DNA of 64,000 nt, from assembly GCF_032854445.1 (NCBI RefSeq), contig NC_088299.1, forward strand, positions 18,159,608 to 18,223,607. The letters run 5' to 3'. Under the pieces are notes generated by a model that saw only the letters and a program-made list of their open reading frames with translations, searched no databases and was not told the DNA's origin. Position 1 is the first letter of the stretch, and each line of letters opens with the position of its first letter. This DNA comes from Liolophura sinensis (Eukaryota; Mollusca; Polyplacophora; Chitonida; Chitonidae). Of this stretch, positions 51,244-59,785 are shown piece by piece. The translations under genes and the position numbers were made by a program.

Positions 51244-54200
51244 TGCGTGTGTGTGTGTGTGTATTTATGTATGTATGTATACATGTATGTATAATGTATA
51301 CATGTATGCTTGGTATTTAGCGTCGTACTTTTTTCCAGTCAAATAACGAAGAAGAGCCATTAGGTGTGTGTACATACAATTGTGTCTTCTCTTGCCGCCA
51401 GTGAAGCATCAGATATGACACTACACCCACATTATACCGACACCGGGCTAATCAGTCATGCTGATTTCACAAGGGAACATGTGTCTCTAATGTCTCTCAT
51501 AGGCAAGGATGATGAACTGGCAAGAAAATATCTACATTGTTGTATTATTTGTCAGTATTTGTCAGATGCTTGTTGATGCTGTATACGTCTCAGATAAACA
51601 TTTAATTCTGTGTTTAAGATTCAGATATACCTGGTAGACATTGTTAGGGCTGTTATAGCTGGTAGACATTGTACGGGCAGATATAGCTGGCAGACATGGT
51701 AAGGGCAGATATACCTGGTAGATATTGTAAGGGCAGATATACCTGGCAGACATTGTTAGGGCAGATATACCTGGTAGAAATGGTAAGGCAGATATACCTA
51801 GTAGACAATGTAAGGGCTGATATACCTGGTAGACATTGTTAGGGCAGATATACCTGGTAGAAATGGTAAGGGCAGATATAGCTGGTAGACACGGTAAGGG
51901 TAGGTATACCTGACTGATACCGAAAGGACAGATATATGCCTGACTGACATTAAAAGGGGAATTATGCCCCATAGATGTTGCCATGGAGATGCATGTCTGT
52001 ATATTGTTGGACAAACTGGTCTTGCGCAATAAAGTATTATTACATCCTTTGTTGAAGTTGTGAGGGGAGATATACCCAGTTGATATTCCCATAGTAGATA
52101 TAGGATTGCTGATGTTGTGCGGGGCGATACACCCAGTTGATATTCCTATGGTAGATATAGGATTGCTGATGTTGTAAGGACAGAAATACCCAGTTGATAT
52201 TCCCATGGTAGATATAGGATTGCTGATGTTGTACGGGGCGATACTCACAGTTGATATTCCCATGGTAGATATAGGATTGCTGATGTTGTACGGGGCGATA
52301 CTCACAGTTGATATTCCCATGGTAGATATAGGATTGCTGATGTTGTACGGGGCGATACTCACAGTTGATATTCATATGGTAGATATAGGATTGCTGATGT
52401 TGTACGGGGCGATACTCACAGTTGATATTCCTATGGTAGATATAGGATTGCTGATGTTGTACGGGGCGATACTCACAGTTGATATTCCCATGGTAGATAT
52501 AGGACTGCTGATGCTGTACGGGGCGATACTCACAGTTGATATTCCTATGGTAGATATAGGATTGCTGATGTTGTATGGGGCGATACTCACAGTTGATATT
52601 CCTATGGTAGATATAGGATTGCTGATGCTGTACGGGGCGATACTCACAGTTGATATTCCCATGGTAGATATAGGATTGCTGATGCTGTACGGGGCGATAC
52701 TCACAGTTGATATTCCTATGGTAGATATAGGATTGCTGATGCTGTACGGGGCGATACTCACAGTTGATATTCCCATGGTAGATATAGGATTGCTGATGTT
52801 GTACGGGGAGATATACTCAGTCGATATTGCAAGGCTCTCACCTTTGACATTGAACACTCTCCGGACCATCTCGTCCACAGCGCCCTGGGACCGAGGGTAG
52901 TAAGCCACGGTAGGAGGATAGTGAGAGCCAGCCGAGCCTCGTTCTCGTCCCGGTGACGTCAATCCACGCGAGCTGCTGCGAAATCTAAAATGCAAAGGCC
53001 AAAGTATGATAAAGCATAAGACTAGTGTTCGTGAGTCATCTTTACTCAATCAAATTTGCGATGTCCAGCAACACCACCATTACGCTAGTGGAATGAACAC
53101 TGTATTACGAACAAAATTCTAGATATTTTAGGGTGAAAAGTCTGTGTTTCCCGCTAGCCGGGCATTTTGATGTGTAGGTGCATGTTTGAAAAATCGTGCA
53201 ACAATAGTTTGGTAAAAATGGAAATTGTCTAAGCCTTTGTCAGGTATGACTTTTATTGATGAAAGTCTGAAATTCTTGGCGAAAGAATTAAAGAATTCAG
53301 GAGGTGATGAGCCTCCGTGCTAGATGAACATCTCAGCTGATGACATATCGATGTTCAGATTTGGTCGGTGAATCTACGTGCGGACTTTTACTGGCCAATA
53401 CATGTGAAGATTTTTACTGGCCAATCCACGTGAAGATTTTTACTGGTCTTGGAATAATTGGGGCTGAGTTACACTAAACGTTAACAGAAAAGACAACAGA
53501 TAATATAGCCTTAGTAGTTTCGGCAGAGGGGTGGAAGCAGACCTAAAGAACCATACCCCTTTTCTCAGATGTCATGGTAACTGTAATAAACAACTTTTAA
53601 TCTGGAGTTATTACGAGGCCACGGGATGCGCCATGGTAGGATAACCCAAACCACGATGTCGCGTCACATGTACCGTACCTCACGCAGATACAATTAAAAG
53701 GCAAAACGGGGTTCAGTGATGTCAGCGGAAACAGACGAGTGCTCGATATATAGAAATAACTCGCATCTGACTGGTTTGATTTGATAACATGGCGGCCCTT
53801 TCGATTTTCTCAATGTGCCCGCTTTTGGTTACTTTGAACTGTGATATCTCGGCTATGCAACATCACACAAATGCAAAGGTATGCTTTTTAAACCTTATGT
53901 GGGTCACTTCACTATCAGTGGTTACATACAGTTGGTCTAGTTTAGGTTCGTAGTGCCGCTTCTGGAAACTTAATGTGAGTCTGAGGTCGGTTCTAACAGG
54001 CCTGTCTTCTTTCCATATAAACTAAAAAATATATGCTCTGAAAAATCGCTTCTGACGTATACAAGGTCAACGGAACATCTTCAAAAGCGCTTTTATATAA
54101 GGTGGCTCAGAAAGAAGTACTCCACGGACAGCTATGTCAGTTGATTTATTTGATTTGATTTGATTGATGTTTTTCGTCGTACTCAAGAATATTTCACTTT

Positions 54201-56333
54201 TTACGATGGCGGCCAGCATTATAGTGGGAGGAAAGCGGGCAGAGTGTAAGTGAAGGTGATATTCACATACGTGTAAGATTTAAATAGGCATTCAGAAGTA
54301 TCATACGCTGCGGACCAGCATTTTTATGCTCTTTGTTTATAGGAATACAACCTGTACTAACACAGCACAAGGTACGAGCTCCATCCCGGCCTTGATCAGA
54401 GAATTTGTTGATTGCCGCGTTCTCGTGCGGCCTTGGTGACAAAAGGCGGTCCGCACTGTTCGTGTGGCCGCAAGCGCAGTTCATTGTAGTCCACTCGTCG
54501 TTAATGCATACTGAGACAGTTGTGCATATGTACACCTTTGCCCTGTTGCGGAGGGTTGCCCGCTAATATCTACGGTATCCCACAGCCCCTTTCATGTTGT
54601 CCTCCCATTGACTTTACACATTCTTTTATTATCAGACTTCACGCTCTAATTCTCGTGTTCAAGTGGCCGAATATTTCTCCAAAAGTAAACAACCTAAACA
54701 AAAAATTTCCATAGTTGATTGTTGTCGCGTCCTGAACATGCATAAATGAGTGTAACTGTTAACGTTGGTCACTTAATGTGAATGGTATAGAATTCTGCAT
54801 GGAGACGATCTTCATAAACGTGGCATGGATGAAAAAAAGGAAAAATTATTCTTGACAATCGTTTTGCACGCATGGTGAAACACCTAAAGCACCTTTTATC
54901 TGTTATAATCTTATGGTGACCTCGTGGCCCTCTGGGCTACGGGTAGAAATATTGCGCTCAAAGTAGGCTAAAGGTCAATTTTTCCGGGTTGACCATTCGT
55001 GTGATGTATGAGTATACCGTGTCAAGAACGAGTCGTTGTTAAACATTGTGAAGCACAGTGAAGATGGCACAAAACCACGCATCAAATAAATTAACTGGCT
55101 AACATTATTTCATCATAATGCTTAGTGATGCCTTAGGCTATATATATATGAAAACAAACACAGCTGAGGTATCAGTGGATCTGCTTGCACTATCTTCAGC
55201 GCTGCTGACACTTGTCTAACCGGTTAACAGCGTGGCATCCTGAGGACATCAACCTCGCGGGTACCCAGGTCAACGCCCGTTATTTTACGGGTAACAAGAG
55301 GTTGGAGCTCTGAAATCTATCTGACTGTATGAAGGCAGCTGAAGTATGGATGGTTTTTCAGTGACAGTGGGTGTTATGGGTAGGGGTTAGCCAGGCTAAA
55401 CCACCGTCCTTTGTCAGGTACATACCTCCGAGCTTGAAGCCACAGTCAAACCAACAAGAACTGTTAAGGAACGATATTATTTGCACTGTAGAAGAGCGGG
55501 TGATTTTTAAACAATAAACTTACAAAACAAATTTGAACTAAAAATTCACATGTTTAGGCCTACAGTAAGCTGGTGCTTTTCTCCTTTAGGTCCTAGAATA
55601 GCCTCTTTCTCGGCCTCATTGCAGACAGGCCGGTGTTCTGGGGGAGGTTGTATCATTTACTGCCCCAAAGGTAAATAAGACTCTGCAGTGTGGATCGAGG
55701 GATTTATCGTCAATTGGGTGTGTATACCCCGATAACGCATATACTGCTGCACATGTGCTGGAGCCCTCCAGATGTAATCCTGTTATCTTGTAAGCGGCAC
55801 GTGGGCCATCGTACTGATATAGAAGTCATTGATAAGGAAACAGAAAATTATGCTAAAATTCTTGGTATGTCCATAGTGATGTAAAGACATGAGGTTAACT
55901 TTACAGAGAACTGTATAGACCTGAGCATAGTGAACTGTTCGTGTTAACAACAGCAAGTGCACACAGAAGAGTAACAGTTTGGTTAACTGAGAATCATCCG
56001 CTGCAAACTTACGTTGGTATTATAGTGAGAAATGAAATGTTTGACTATAAATAAACAACACTGAACTAGTAAGCCGACTGGGTCACTGACCTCTGTATGT
56101 TACAATTACAGGCAAATCTAAATTTATGACTGGCCACAGTATCTATACGGGTGTGTATGCACGATGGCTAGCATCCTAAACACAGCGAGGTGTTGCTAGG
56201 TTAACTGACAACCCAGAATAGAAGGATATAAATAAAACACAAGCCAGTTATAAGTTAGGCGAAACAAAACTCTGCAATAAATTTAAAACACCGCTAAGAA
56301 GACTTTGTTAATCACTTACGGATTCCAGAACAT
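34801..56333 (-). CDS. Transglutaminase (protein-glutamine gamma-glutamyltransferase), 16 coding exons, 769 aa
   Basis: Calcium-dependent acyl transferase that joins glutamine and lysine side chains into isopeptide crosslinks; relatives act in clotting, cuticle or matrix crosslinking. Exons on the minus strand (genomic, high to low): 56333-56320, 52984-52842, 51067-50825, 47954-47694, 47220-47102, 46907-46800, 46141-45967, 45356-45218, 43905-43802, 42352-42193, 41400-41282, 40652-40567, 40068-39870, 38008-37848, 37274-37138, 34942-34801. Every junction is GT-AG and the phases join without a stop over 2310 nt. Seen: N-domain about residues 58-220, active-site GQCWVF with Cys345, His404 in NFHVWNE, Asp427 in GGWQAID; the spacings 345-404 and 404-427 match factor XIIIA. 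Ca-site-like residues are Asn467, Asp469, Glu528 and Glu533. C-terminal barrels span about 558-769. Longer than vertebrate TG2 mainly through the N-terminal extension and an exon 11 insertion. There is no signal peptide, so secretion if any would be unconventional. A second near-identical last exon lies at 29124-29265. Confidence 0.97.
35438..35510 (+). tRNA. tRNA-Thr (TGT anticodon)
   Basis: Identical to the 29761 copy except one D-loop base (GGTCAGAGC instead of GGTTAGAGC), which does not touch a stem. All four stems and both internal promoter boxes are intact. First unit of the copy B array. Confidence 0.95.
35819..35891 (+). tRNA. tRNA-Thr (TGT anticodon)
   Basis: Identical in sequence to 29761-29833. 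Second unit of the copy B array; the flanking intronic sequence is repeated with it, so the whole unit, not only the tRNA, was amplified. Confidence 0.96.
36216..36288 (+). tRNA. tRNA-Thr (TGT anticodon)
   Basis: Identical in sequence to 29761-29833, third unit of the array, followed by a T-rich Pol III terminator (TTTTTC). Confidence 0.96.
36596..36668 (+). tRNA. tRNA-Thr (TGT anticodon)
   Basis: Intact cloverleaf identical to 29761-29833, fourth unit. The downstream flank (ACAACATGAATTGTCC then a run of eight T) differs from the other units and matches the flank of the broken tRNA in copy A. Confidence 0.96.
37138..37274 (-). CDS. Transglutaminase exon 15 (second C-terminal beta-barrel, first half)
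   Basis: Acceptor CCTGACAG, donor CA|GTCAGT, residues 678-722. Contains [19 protein letters not shown] and [10 protein letters not shown], typical of the second Transglut_C barrel. The GTCAGT donor is required by phase; the nearby GTATCA would shift the frame. Its 3' half is copied at 30795-30862. Confidence 0.95.
37848..38008 (-). CDS. Transglutaminase exon 14 (first beta-barrel, end)
   Basis: Acceptor TTTTTTTACCAG, donor AAG|GTATCT, residues 624-677. Begins [17 protein letters not shown] and ends VKPTLDIK. Its acceptor and first roughly 16 codons are the source, or an in-place member, of the 22-copy minisatellite filling intron 13. The true acceptor has a run of seven T; the copies have the interrupted tract TGTTGTGTTACCAG. 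Confidence 0.95.
38038..39786 (-). repeat. Minisatellite of about 77-79 bp x22 carrying exon 14's splice acceptor and first codons
   Basis: On the minus strand each unit reads TGTTGTGTTACCAG then GTAAGGAGGTGGTGATGA, i.e. an acceptor-like site followed by codons for KEVVMxVxxREYLxEL, nearly the start of exon 14 ([16 protein letters not shown]). I count 22 units plus the real exon end at 38008; all keep the AG, with ACCAG, ATCAG or AACAG variants. The array fills nearly all of intron 13 (38009-39869). Confidence 0.95.
39870..40068 (-). CDS. Transglutaminase exon 13 (first C-terminal beta-barrel)
   Basis: Acceptor CTCCACAG, donor T|GTAAGT, residues 558-623. Contains [18 protein letters not shown] and [10 protein letters not shown], typical of the first Transglut_C barrel. 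Confidence 0.95.
40567..40652 (-). CDS. Transglutaminase exon 12 (GSSSER linker to beta-barrels)
   Basis: Acceptor CTGTCAG, donor GAG|GTGAGC, residues 529-557. Matches the family EGSSxER segment that ends the core (Glu533 is the second acidic ligand), followed by a charged linker. Intron 12 is 40069-40566. Confidence 0.94.
40790..42120. repeat. Diverged direct-repeat pair flanking exon 11 (40790-41150 and 41766-42120)
   Basis: Introns 11 and 10 share a block of roughly 300 bp, same orientation: CAAATATTTTCAGAT, ACTGACAAATCCTTGTACAA, TATTCCCC and GGTATCAAAATAAT-like words occur in the same order. Either an old duplication around exon 11 or two copies of one dispersed element. Confidence 0.75.
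41282..41400 (-). CDS. Transglutaminase exon 11 (core end; acidic insertion)
   Basis: Acceptor GTTTTAG, donor G|GTATCA, residues 489-528. Starts VVGKFISTK and ends YKFGE. Between ISTK and the usual DIT/DVTxxYK segment it has a Cys-containing acidic stretch (CGSLCGV...DPDRDD), longer by roughly a dozen residues than in TG2 or factor XIIIA as I recall them. Glu528 is a probable calcium ligand. Confidence 0.95.
42193..42352 (-). CDS. Transglutaminase exon 10 ([13 protein letters not shown] calcium site)
   Basis: Acceptor ACTTTCAG, donor GT|GTAGGC, residues 436-488. Contains [12 protein letters not shown] and FAEVNAD; Asn467 and Asp469 match calcium-ligand positions of factor XIIIA. The Lys-rich end (TWKKSWKKD) is less conserved. 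Intron 9 (42353-43801) holds a CpG-richer patch, a short candidate start exon and a 12-bp inverted repeat. Confidence 0.96.
43202..43228 (-). CDS. Candidate start exon inside transglutaminase intron 9
   Basis: AAAATGGCCGACTCG gives an ATG in a strong context overlapping a YY1-like AAAATGGC motif, nine codons (MADSGRVTQ), then CAG|GTGCCC. The surrounding 42850-43260 is richer in CpG than its neighbours, as at a promoter. The phase does not fit exon 10, so it is not a simple short transglutaminase isoform, and no following exon was found. Confidence 0.25.
43454..43489. other. 12-bp perfect inverted repeat with AATAAA on both strands
   Basis: ATAACTTTATTT and AAATAAAGTTAT are separated by 12 bases in intron 9. 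Each arm contains a poly(A) hexamer, one per strand. Confidence 0.7.
43802..43905 (-). CDS. Transglutaminase exon 9 (catalytic His and Asp)
   Basis: Acceptor CCTTCACAG, donor G|GTGGGT, residues 401-435. Contains His404 (NFHVWNE) and Asp427 ([12 protein letters not shown]), completing the Cys-His-Asp triad. A better-looking GTAACA two codons on would break phase; GTGGGT restores SDGVYRCG with exon 10, so I chose it. Confidence 0.96.
44366..44409. repeat. (GAAT)n microsatellite
   Basis: About ten GAAT units in intron 8. Confidence 0.93.
44820..45185. repeat. Pyrimidine-rich TTCTATTCTACTTGTA-type repeat in intron 8
   Basis: Irregular TTCTA/TTGTATTC units of 5 to 20 bp, ending about 35 bp before the 3' edge of exon 8. 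Open frames of 90-166 codons here are composition artefacts rich in Phe, Tyr, Leu and Ser. Confidence 0.85.
45218..45356 (-). CDS. Transglutaminase exon 8 (catalytic core, [14 protein letters not shown])
   Basis: Acceptor CACATGCAG, donor TG|GTGAGA, residues 355-400. Shows the highly conserved [14 protein letters not shown] and [10 protein letters not shown]. Intron 8 (43906-45217) contains a pyrimidine-rich TTCTA-type repeat and a GAAT microsatellite. Confidence 0.97.
45890..45925 (+). mobile_element. SINE tail trace in intron 7
   Basis: GGGTACGGCGTTAAACGCCA then GTGAAATAAAT resembles the inverse of the SINE tail (GGCGTTTTACGCCGTAC). It ends about 45 bp before the edge of exon 7. Confidence 0.4.
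45967..46141 (-). CDS. Transglutaminase exon 7 (active-site cysteine)
   Basis: Acceptor AAACAG, donor T|GTAGGC, residues 297-354. Holds the nucleophile Cys345 in GQCWVF, and Trp310 (HGNW) at the position of the transition-state tryptophan of TG2. WTGS and PVKFGQCW are diagnostic. The donor was chosen by phase with exon 8: T + TG gives Leu355 and continues CRALGFPTR as the family requires. Confidence 0.97.
46318..46799 (-). repeat. Minisatellite of about 27-29 bp x17-18 carrying the exon 6 splice donor motif
   Basis: Plus-strand unit is approximately TATAACATGACGCTGGACTT plus ACACTTC. On the minus strand roughly half the units contain GTAAGTCCA, the sequence at the authentic exon 6 donor (46799 downwards). 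The array runs without a gap into that donor and occupies most of intron 6. Confidence 0.93.
46800..46907 (-). CDS. Transglutaminase exon 6 (catalytic core, [11 protein letters not shown] segment)
   Basis: Acceptor TTTTCAG, donor G|GTAAGTCC, exactly 36 codons (residues 261-296). Contains the conserved RGDP turn followed by VVRKLTAV. The donor GTAAGTCCA is also the motif amplified in the adjoining intron 6 minisatellite. Confidence 0.97.
47102..47220 (-). CDS. Transglutaminase exon 5 (start of catalytic core)
   Basis: Acceptor GTTATAG, donor GTAGGT, residues 221-260. Contains the family signature DAVYM...[13 protein letters not shown] and ends PWNFSQ, as in other transglutaminases at the entry to the core. 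Confidence 0.97.
47694..47954 (-). CDS. Transglutaminase exon 4 (N-terminal beta-sandwich, second part)
   Basis: Acceptor AATTACAG, donor C|GTAAGT, residues 134-220. Contains GKWRLKID and ends YILFNPWCK, the family's NPWC segment that leads into the catalytic core. Intron 4 (47221-47693) shows nothing notable. Confidence 0.97.
48262..49990. repeat. 27-bp minisatellite, about 60 copies, in intron 3
   Basis: Unit begins CCCTACCAAACCTTGCTGCT then TATATAT. As 27 is a multiple of 3 it is open over long stretches on both strands (plus SLPNLAAYI, another plus frame YQTLLLIYP, minus GLVGIYKQQ). No start context, codon bias or domain supports translation. Confidence 0.95.
50425..50778. repeat. About 42-bp minisatellite x8 in intron 3
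   Basis: Units share AAAAATACATCCCTGATCTG followed by TTACAGATTGATGATAAAA. Ends about 45 bp before the end of exon 3. Confidence 0.88.
50825..51067 (-). CDS. Transglutaminase exon 3 (N-terminal beta-sandwich, first part)
   Basis: Acceptor CCTCTAG, donor G|GTAAGA, residues 53-133. Recognisable family pattern: a strand with [20 protein letters not shown], then the motif region RGQPFDV and LRLIFEF. This is the Transglut_N domain. Intron 3 (47955-50824) behind it is filled by two minisatellites. Confidence 0.96.
51112..51300. repeat. (ATGT)n / (GT)n / (GTGC)n compound microsatellite
   Basis: About 20 ATGT units pass into GT and GTGC runs and back to ATGT. It starts about 45 bp from the exon 3 acceptor (51067). 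Open frames here (MYVCMYVC) are artefacts of the repeat. Confidence 0.95.
51615..51990. repeat. Diverged minisatellite, about 30-35 bp units
   Basis: Units share GGGCAGATATACCTGGTAGA with variable gaps. Lies in transglutaminase intron 2 beside the 57-bp array and the ATGT microsatellite. Confidence 0.8.
52060..52835 (-). repeat. 57-bp minisatellite x13 beside the exon 2 donor
   Basis: 57 bp is 19 codons, so the array is open on both strands: plus-strand peptide [19 protein letters not shown], minus-strand [19 protein letters not shown]. On the minus strand about ten units contain GTGAGTATC, a good donor-like site; the authentic donor of exon 2 is GTGAGAGCC. Low-copy units at the 52060-52200 end are diverged. 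Confidence 0.93.
52842..52984 (-). CDS. Transglutaminase exon 2 (basic Ser/Arg/Gly-rich N-terminal extension)
   Basis: Acceptor TTTTAG, donor G|GTGAGA, residues 6-52. It begins FRSSSRG and ends VRRVFNVK. Low-complexity Arg/Ser/Gly/Pro content is typical of variable N-terminal tails or propeptides of animal transglutaminases; no signal peptide or transmembrane segment is visible. Its donor sits directly beside a 57-bp minisatellite, and the reading frame stays open from this exon into the repeats (see findings). Confidence 0.88.
53789..53878 (+). CDS. Candidate plus-strand first exon inside intron 1
   Basis: AACATGGCGGCC (good start context) opens 30 codons with a hydrophobic start ([18 protein letters not shown]), ending AAAG|GTATGC, a fair donor. 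No downstream plus-strand exon was recognised. A chance open frame is quite possible. Confidence 0.22.
54145..54246 (-). mobile_element. SINE fragment in intron 1
   Basis: TTTATTTGATTTGATTTGAT, GTCGTACTCAAGAATATTTC and ATGGCGGCCAGCATTATAGT match the tail half of the SINE. Confidence 0.85.
56320..56333 (-). CDS. Transglutaminase exon 1 (start codon; MFWN + split Pro)
   Basis: ATG at 56333-56331 in a good context (GGGACC before the ATG), four codons, then CC and the donor GTAAGTG. The two leftover bases join the A that opens exon 2 to give Pro5, so phase agrees. The tiny exon is inferred from phase, context and donor quality; a cDNA would settle it. The 5'UTR probably continues toward higher coordinates in a locally GC-richer stretch (56340-56500). 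Intron 1 (52985-56319) holds a SINE fragment and a weak plus-strand candidate exon. Confidence 0.75.
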
Positions 56334-57932
56334 GGTCCCAGGTGTGTGTTTACAGGTGAGGGGGTCGGGATGGCTTAACTGCGTCAGGTAAATGTAACGG
56401 CTGTAGCGGTGTGACGGCTTGCGGCTTCCCTGGGAGACTGCGTGACCTCAAAAGTGGAACGTGGAGCGCGCCGGTCTTTACATGCGGCTGGAATACACAG
56501 ACAAGTTTAAGGTTGACCTAATACTATTTCATGCGCGCAGGACCTGCAAGCTTCACTGATTTCAATCACTACACTCTAATTGTAATATACACCGAGAGAT
56601 GTTTAAAATTAGCAGTTCTATCACGTAGGGTTAGAGCATCGCATGGACATAAAACTGTGATATACGGAGCTGTGAAACGGAATCTTTTGAATACTGATAT
56701 CAACGAACTCGTGTTAATGGTATTTTGGGGATTGGTTTCGATGTGACCCTAAAATATGGTTGAATCTTTTTACACATTATGAATACAATGACAACATCGA
56801 GAAAGTTTAACATTGTACAAGTTGACTGTCACAGTGGCGCTGACGTAGTATAGTGATTCGACACTCGGTTACGTTAACTGAAGACCACTTGTCTTCCATC
56901 CATAGGCATTTATAGGCTGCACATCTGTACCTCACATGTGGGAAATTTCTTCACGGTAATTTGCCAAAGGTCGGTGGTTTATCACAAGCACTCTGGTTCC
57001 CTCCATCATTATCGTTTCATCCTGTCATCATTTCTCATCTCGCCAGGATATGGAACGACTGCATGATTTTACGGTGATGGCCATATCAAGCTTCCGAAGC
57101 GAAAAATTCTCAAGTACGCCATTAAACAACAATCAGATGAAAGTATATGTTGATTGCCTACGGAGGCGACAAATGTACAGACAGAGCACAGTCCACAGAG
57201 TGCAGTTTGCAGGATTATTCTCAATAGTGCACCCCTAGACTACGGGGGCTCGAATGTTTCATGTACCCACACCCAGCGATCTATCGATAAATAGGGCATT
57301 AGGGGATAAATAGAGTCCATTATTACGACCGACCTTGGTCCAGTTCAAATTTATGTGATATGCGCCAGTATGTTTTCGAATAAATACAAATGCACTGGTC
57401 ATTGGGCGTTTGACAGGTTATTGTTTTGCCGGTTGATTACATAGACTTCACACCGGCCTCTCCTTCCATTTATTAACGCTGCCCTCGCCATATCAGTGAA
57501 AGATATTTTAATATGGTATAGTGTAGAAATAAGATAAACAGATATAATACAATGACAATATACTTAATGTACACATATAGCCAGTCCACTAATGGTCAAT
57601 CAAGCATCAAAACGATATATTGTTCCTCATCGGTAAATACCGATGCATTTCTTGTGTTTTCTTGAAGCTAATTACATATTTACAATTTAAAACTACGTCG
57701 TATAGTAAATGCTTTGCTCGTTTGCAAGAAGGCGGTTACCTATAAGAGTACAAGGTCACAGAAAGCATCAGTTATGAGAGGTCGTTTTCCTTAAAATTTG
57801 TGACAAATTAAAAATATCCATGTTTGTAAGGTTTCCGGAGCAAAAGAAAAGTGAGTTGCCCAACCGCAATTCAATGTTTCATAGTGGGTATGTAGACGAA
57901 GTTAAACACATGATCTCGTGGAATATGTGATA

Positions 57933-58160
57933 TATTTATTTATTTGATTGGAGTTTTGCGTCATGCTGAAAAATATTTCACTTTTATACGACGGCATCCA
58001 GCATTAACGTTGGGAAAAAAACGGGCAGAGCCCGGGAAAATCTTATGACCGGAGAGGAAATCAGCATGAGCGACACTTAAACTCATGCACAGCGATCGCC
58101 TTGGTGACAGGCTGCTGCTGCTGCTGTATTATTAAGCTAACCACTCGGCCGCGGACCCAG
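57933..58160 (-). mobile_element. SINE, nearly complete but diverged
   Basis: Tail, body (GACGGCATCCAGCATTAACG, GGGCAGAGCCCGGGAAAATC) and head (AAACTCATGCACAGCGATCG, GCTAACCACTCGGCCGC) are all present. A short GCTGCT run interrupts the head. About 1.6 kb upstream of the transglutaminase start. Confidence 0.85.
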
Positions 58161-59424
58161 ATTTTTATATTATATTTATATATTTGATGTTTAACATCAT
58201 ACATGGCCCAGGTTTACAAGCGAATTGAAACTGGACAAATATTGGGGAAAACATCTGTCCATCATCAGGAAAACAAACGGCTACTGACTTAAAGTTGCAG
58301 CTACAACCACAACAACAGCGACAACCTGACCTAGCTCGTCAAGGGTCAAAGCGACCGAAGCGTGTATTGTACATAATTCATGGTGACGAAATAATCTGTT
58401 CATACGTGAAGTTTGGTCGTTATCCTGGAGACATTACCGATCGTTTCAGTTCACGTCATTCCTATGTGGCAAACAATAGCACAGTACGAGTTGTGGCTAT
58501 GCTACTGCATTGAAGACTTAGGCGACAGTCCAAAATACAACTTACCGGTAGTTTTAGACGGGTAGCTTTATATGAGCGTTTTCAACTTACTATGCGAAAA
58601 AACGTTTCAGGTGTCGCAAAAGTTAACTTAAAATGCAGGGAAGTTACCGAATTGTGTGAACGTTAGGGTTATTATGATTTGACAGATGTATTCAGTCTGA
58701 CGGGCGCCGATATCCCGGTCATGCGCACGGTTTATTTTGTACTGTTTTATCATCTGACCAGTGAGCGCATGTATACGTCTACGACCACCTGTCACTTACC
58801 GGAGTTACTTACAATGTGTGGGAAATAATAGACTATCATATCCCCAACATGTCAAACACGAATTATGGAAGTGATCAATAGACTCTCCACGGACTGGCGA
58901 TTTTAGTAAACATTGAGAATCGGGCTTCGGTTATTGTTCAGATGCATATGGCTCATTTAAATAACGATCGAAAGACCCCAGTGTGTTAAGTGACAGGTTC
59001 AAAAGCTGGCCCAGTGTGCCTGTATACTGATGTGGGTCAGCAGGTCGTTGGAAATCGACAAGCATGCGCCTAAACTCGTATACAAGTGTGGCGTACAAAA
59101 CCTGTTGTGGTTGTAAGTGCTCATAAAAATATATGTGATATGAATAGGTAGAAAAAGGCCGGGTTAGGTCACGAGTAGCCAACTACTGTTGTGTTCTGTA
59201 CTCCATATACATGTACATCCGGTTCAAACCTTGATGTTCCTCATGACCGTCACACTTTCGAATCGGTTTCAGCTAAACTAACTTTTGTTGACACACGCAT
59301 AACACTGGAGAAGATATGGAGTCATCCAGATATTTACAATGATAAATGACAATGATAATGGTCAGCTGGAATTTGGACTGGGACCGTAATTTATAACTAA
59401 GTGTAGCTCACCATGCAGCGCTCC

Positions 59425-59785
59425 TTCTACAACGTAAGTCAGAAATGTACAAAGTTAACAACGTACATCAGAAGTCTACAAAATTAACAACGTACGTCAG
59501 AACTCTACAAAGTTAATAACGTATGTCAGAAATCTACAAAGTTAACGACGTACATCAGAAATCTACAAAGTTAACGCAGTAATTCAGAACTGTACAAAGT
59601 TAATAACGTATGTCAGAAATCTGCAAAGTTAACAACGTACGTCAGAACTGTACAAAGTTAACAACGTATTTCTGAAATCTACAAAGTTAACAACGTACGT
59701 CAGAACTCTAAAAAGTTAACAACGTATGTCAGAAATCTATAAAGTTAACAACGTATGTTAGAAATCTACAACATTAACATTGTTG
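59425..59785. repeat. About 29-30-bp minisatellite x12
   Basis: Units share ACAAAGTTAACAACGTA followed by YRTCAGAAATCT. Upstream of the transglutaminase start. Confidence 0.9.

Noticed and set aside
52205-52900. 231-codon plus-strand frame ([19 protein letters not shown] repeats)
   Set aside because: Artefact of the 57-bp minisatellite; antisense to transglutaminase exon 2 at its end.
57050-57238. 62-codon frame after a TCTCGCCAG acceptor-like site
   Set aside because: No recognisable domain and no partner exon; length is within chance.
58295-58513. 72-codon frame starting MQLQPQQQRQPDLARQ
   Set aside because: Starts in a CAACAG-rich stretch beside a SINE; no family match that I can recognise.
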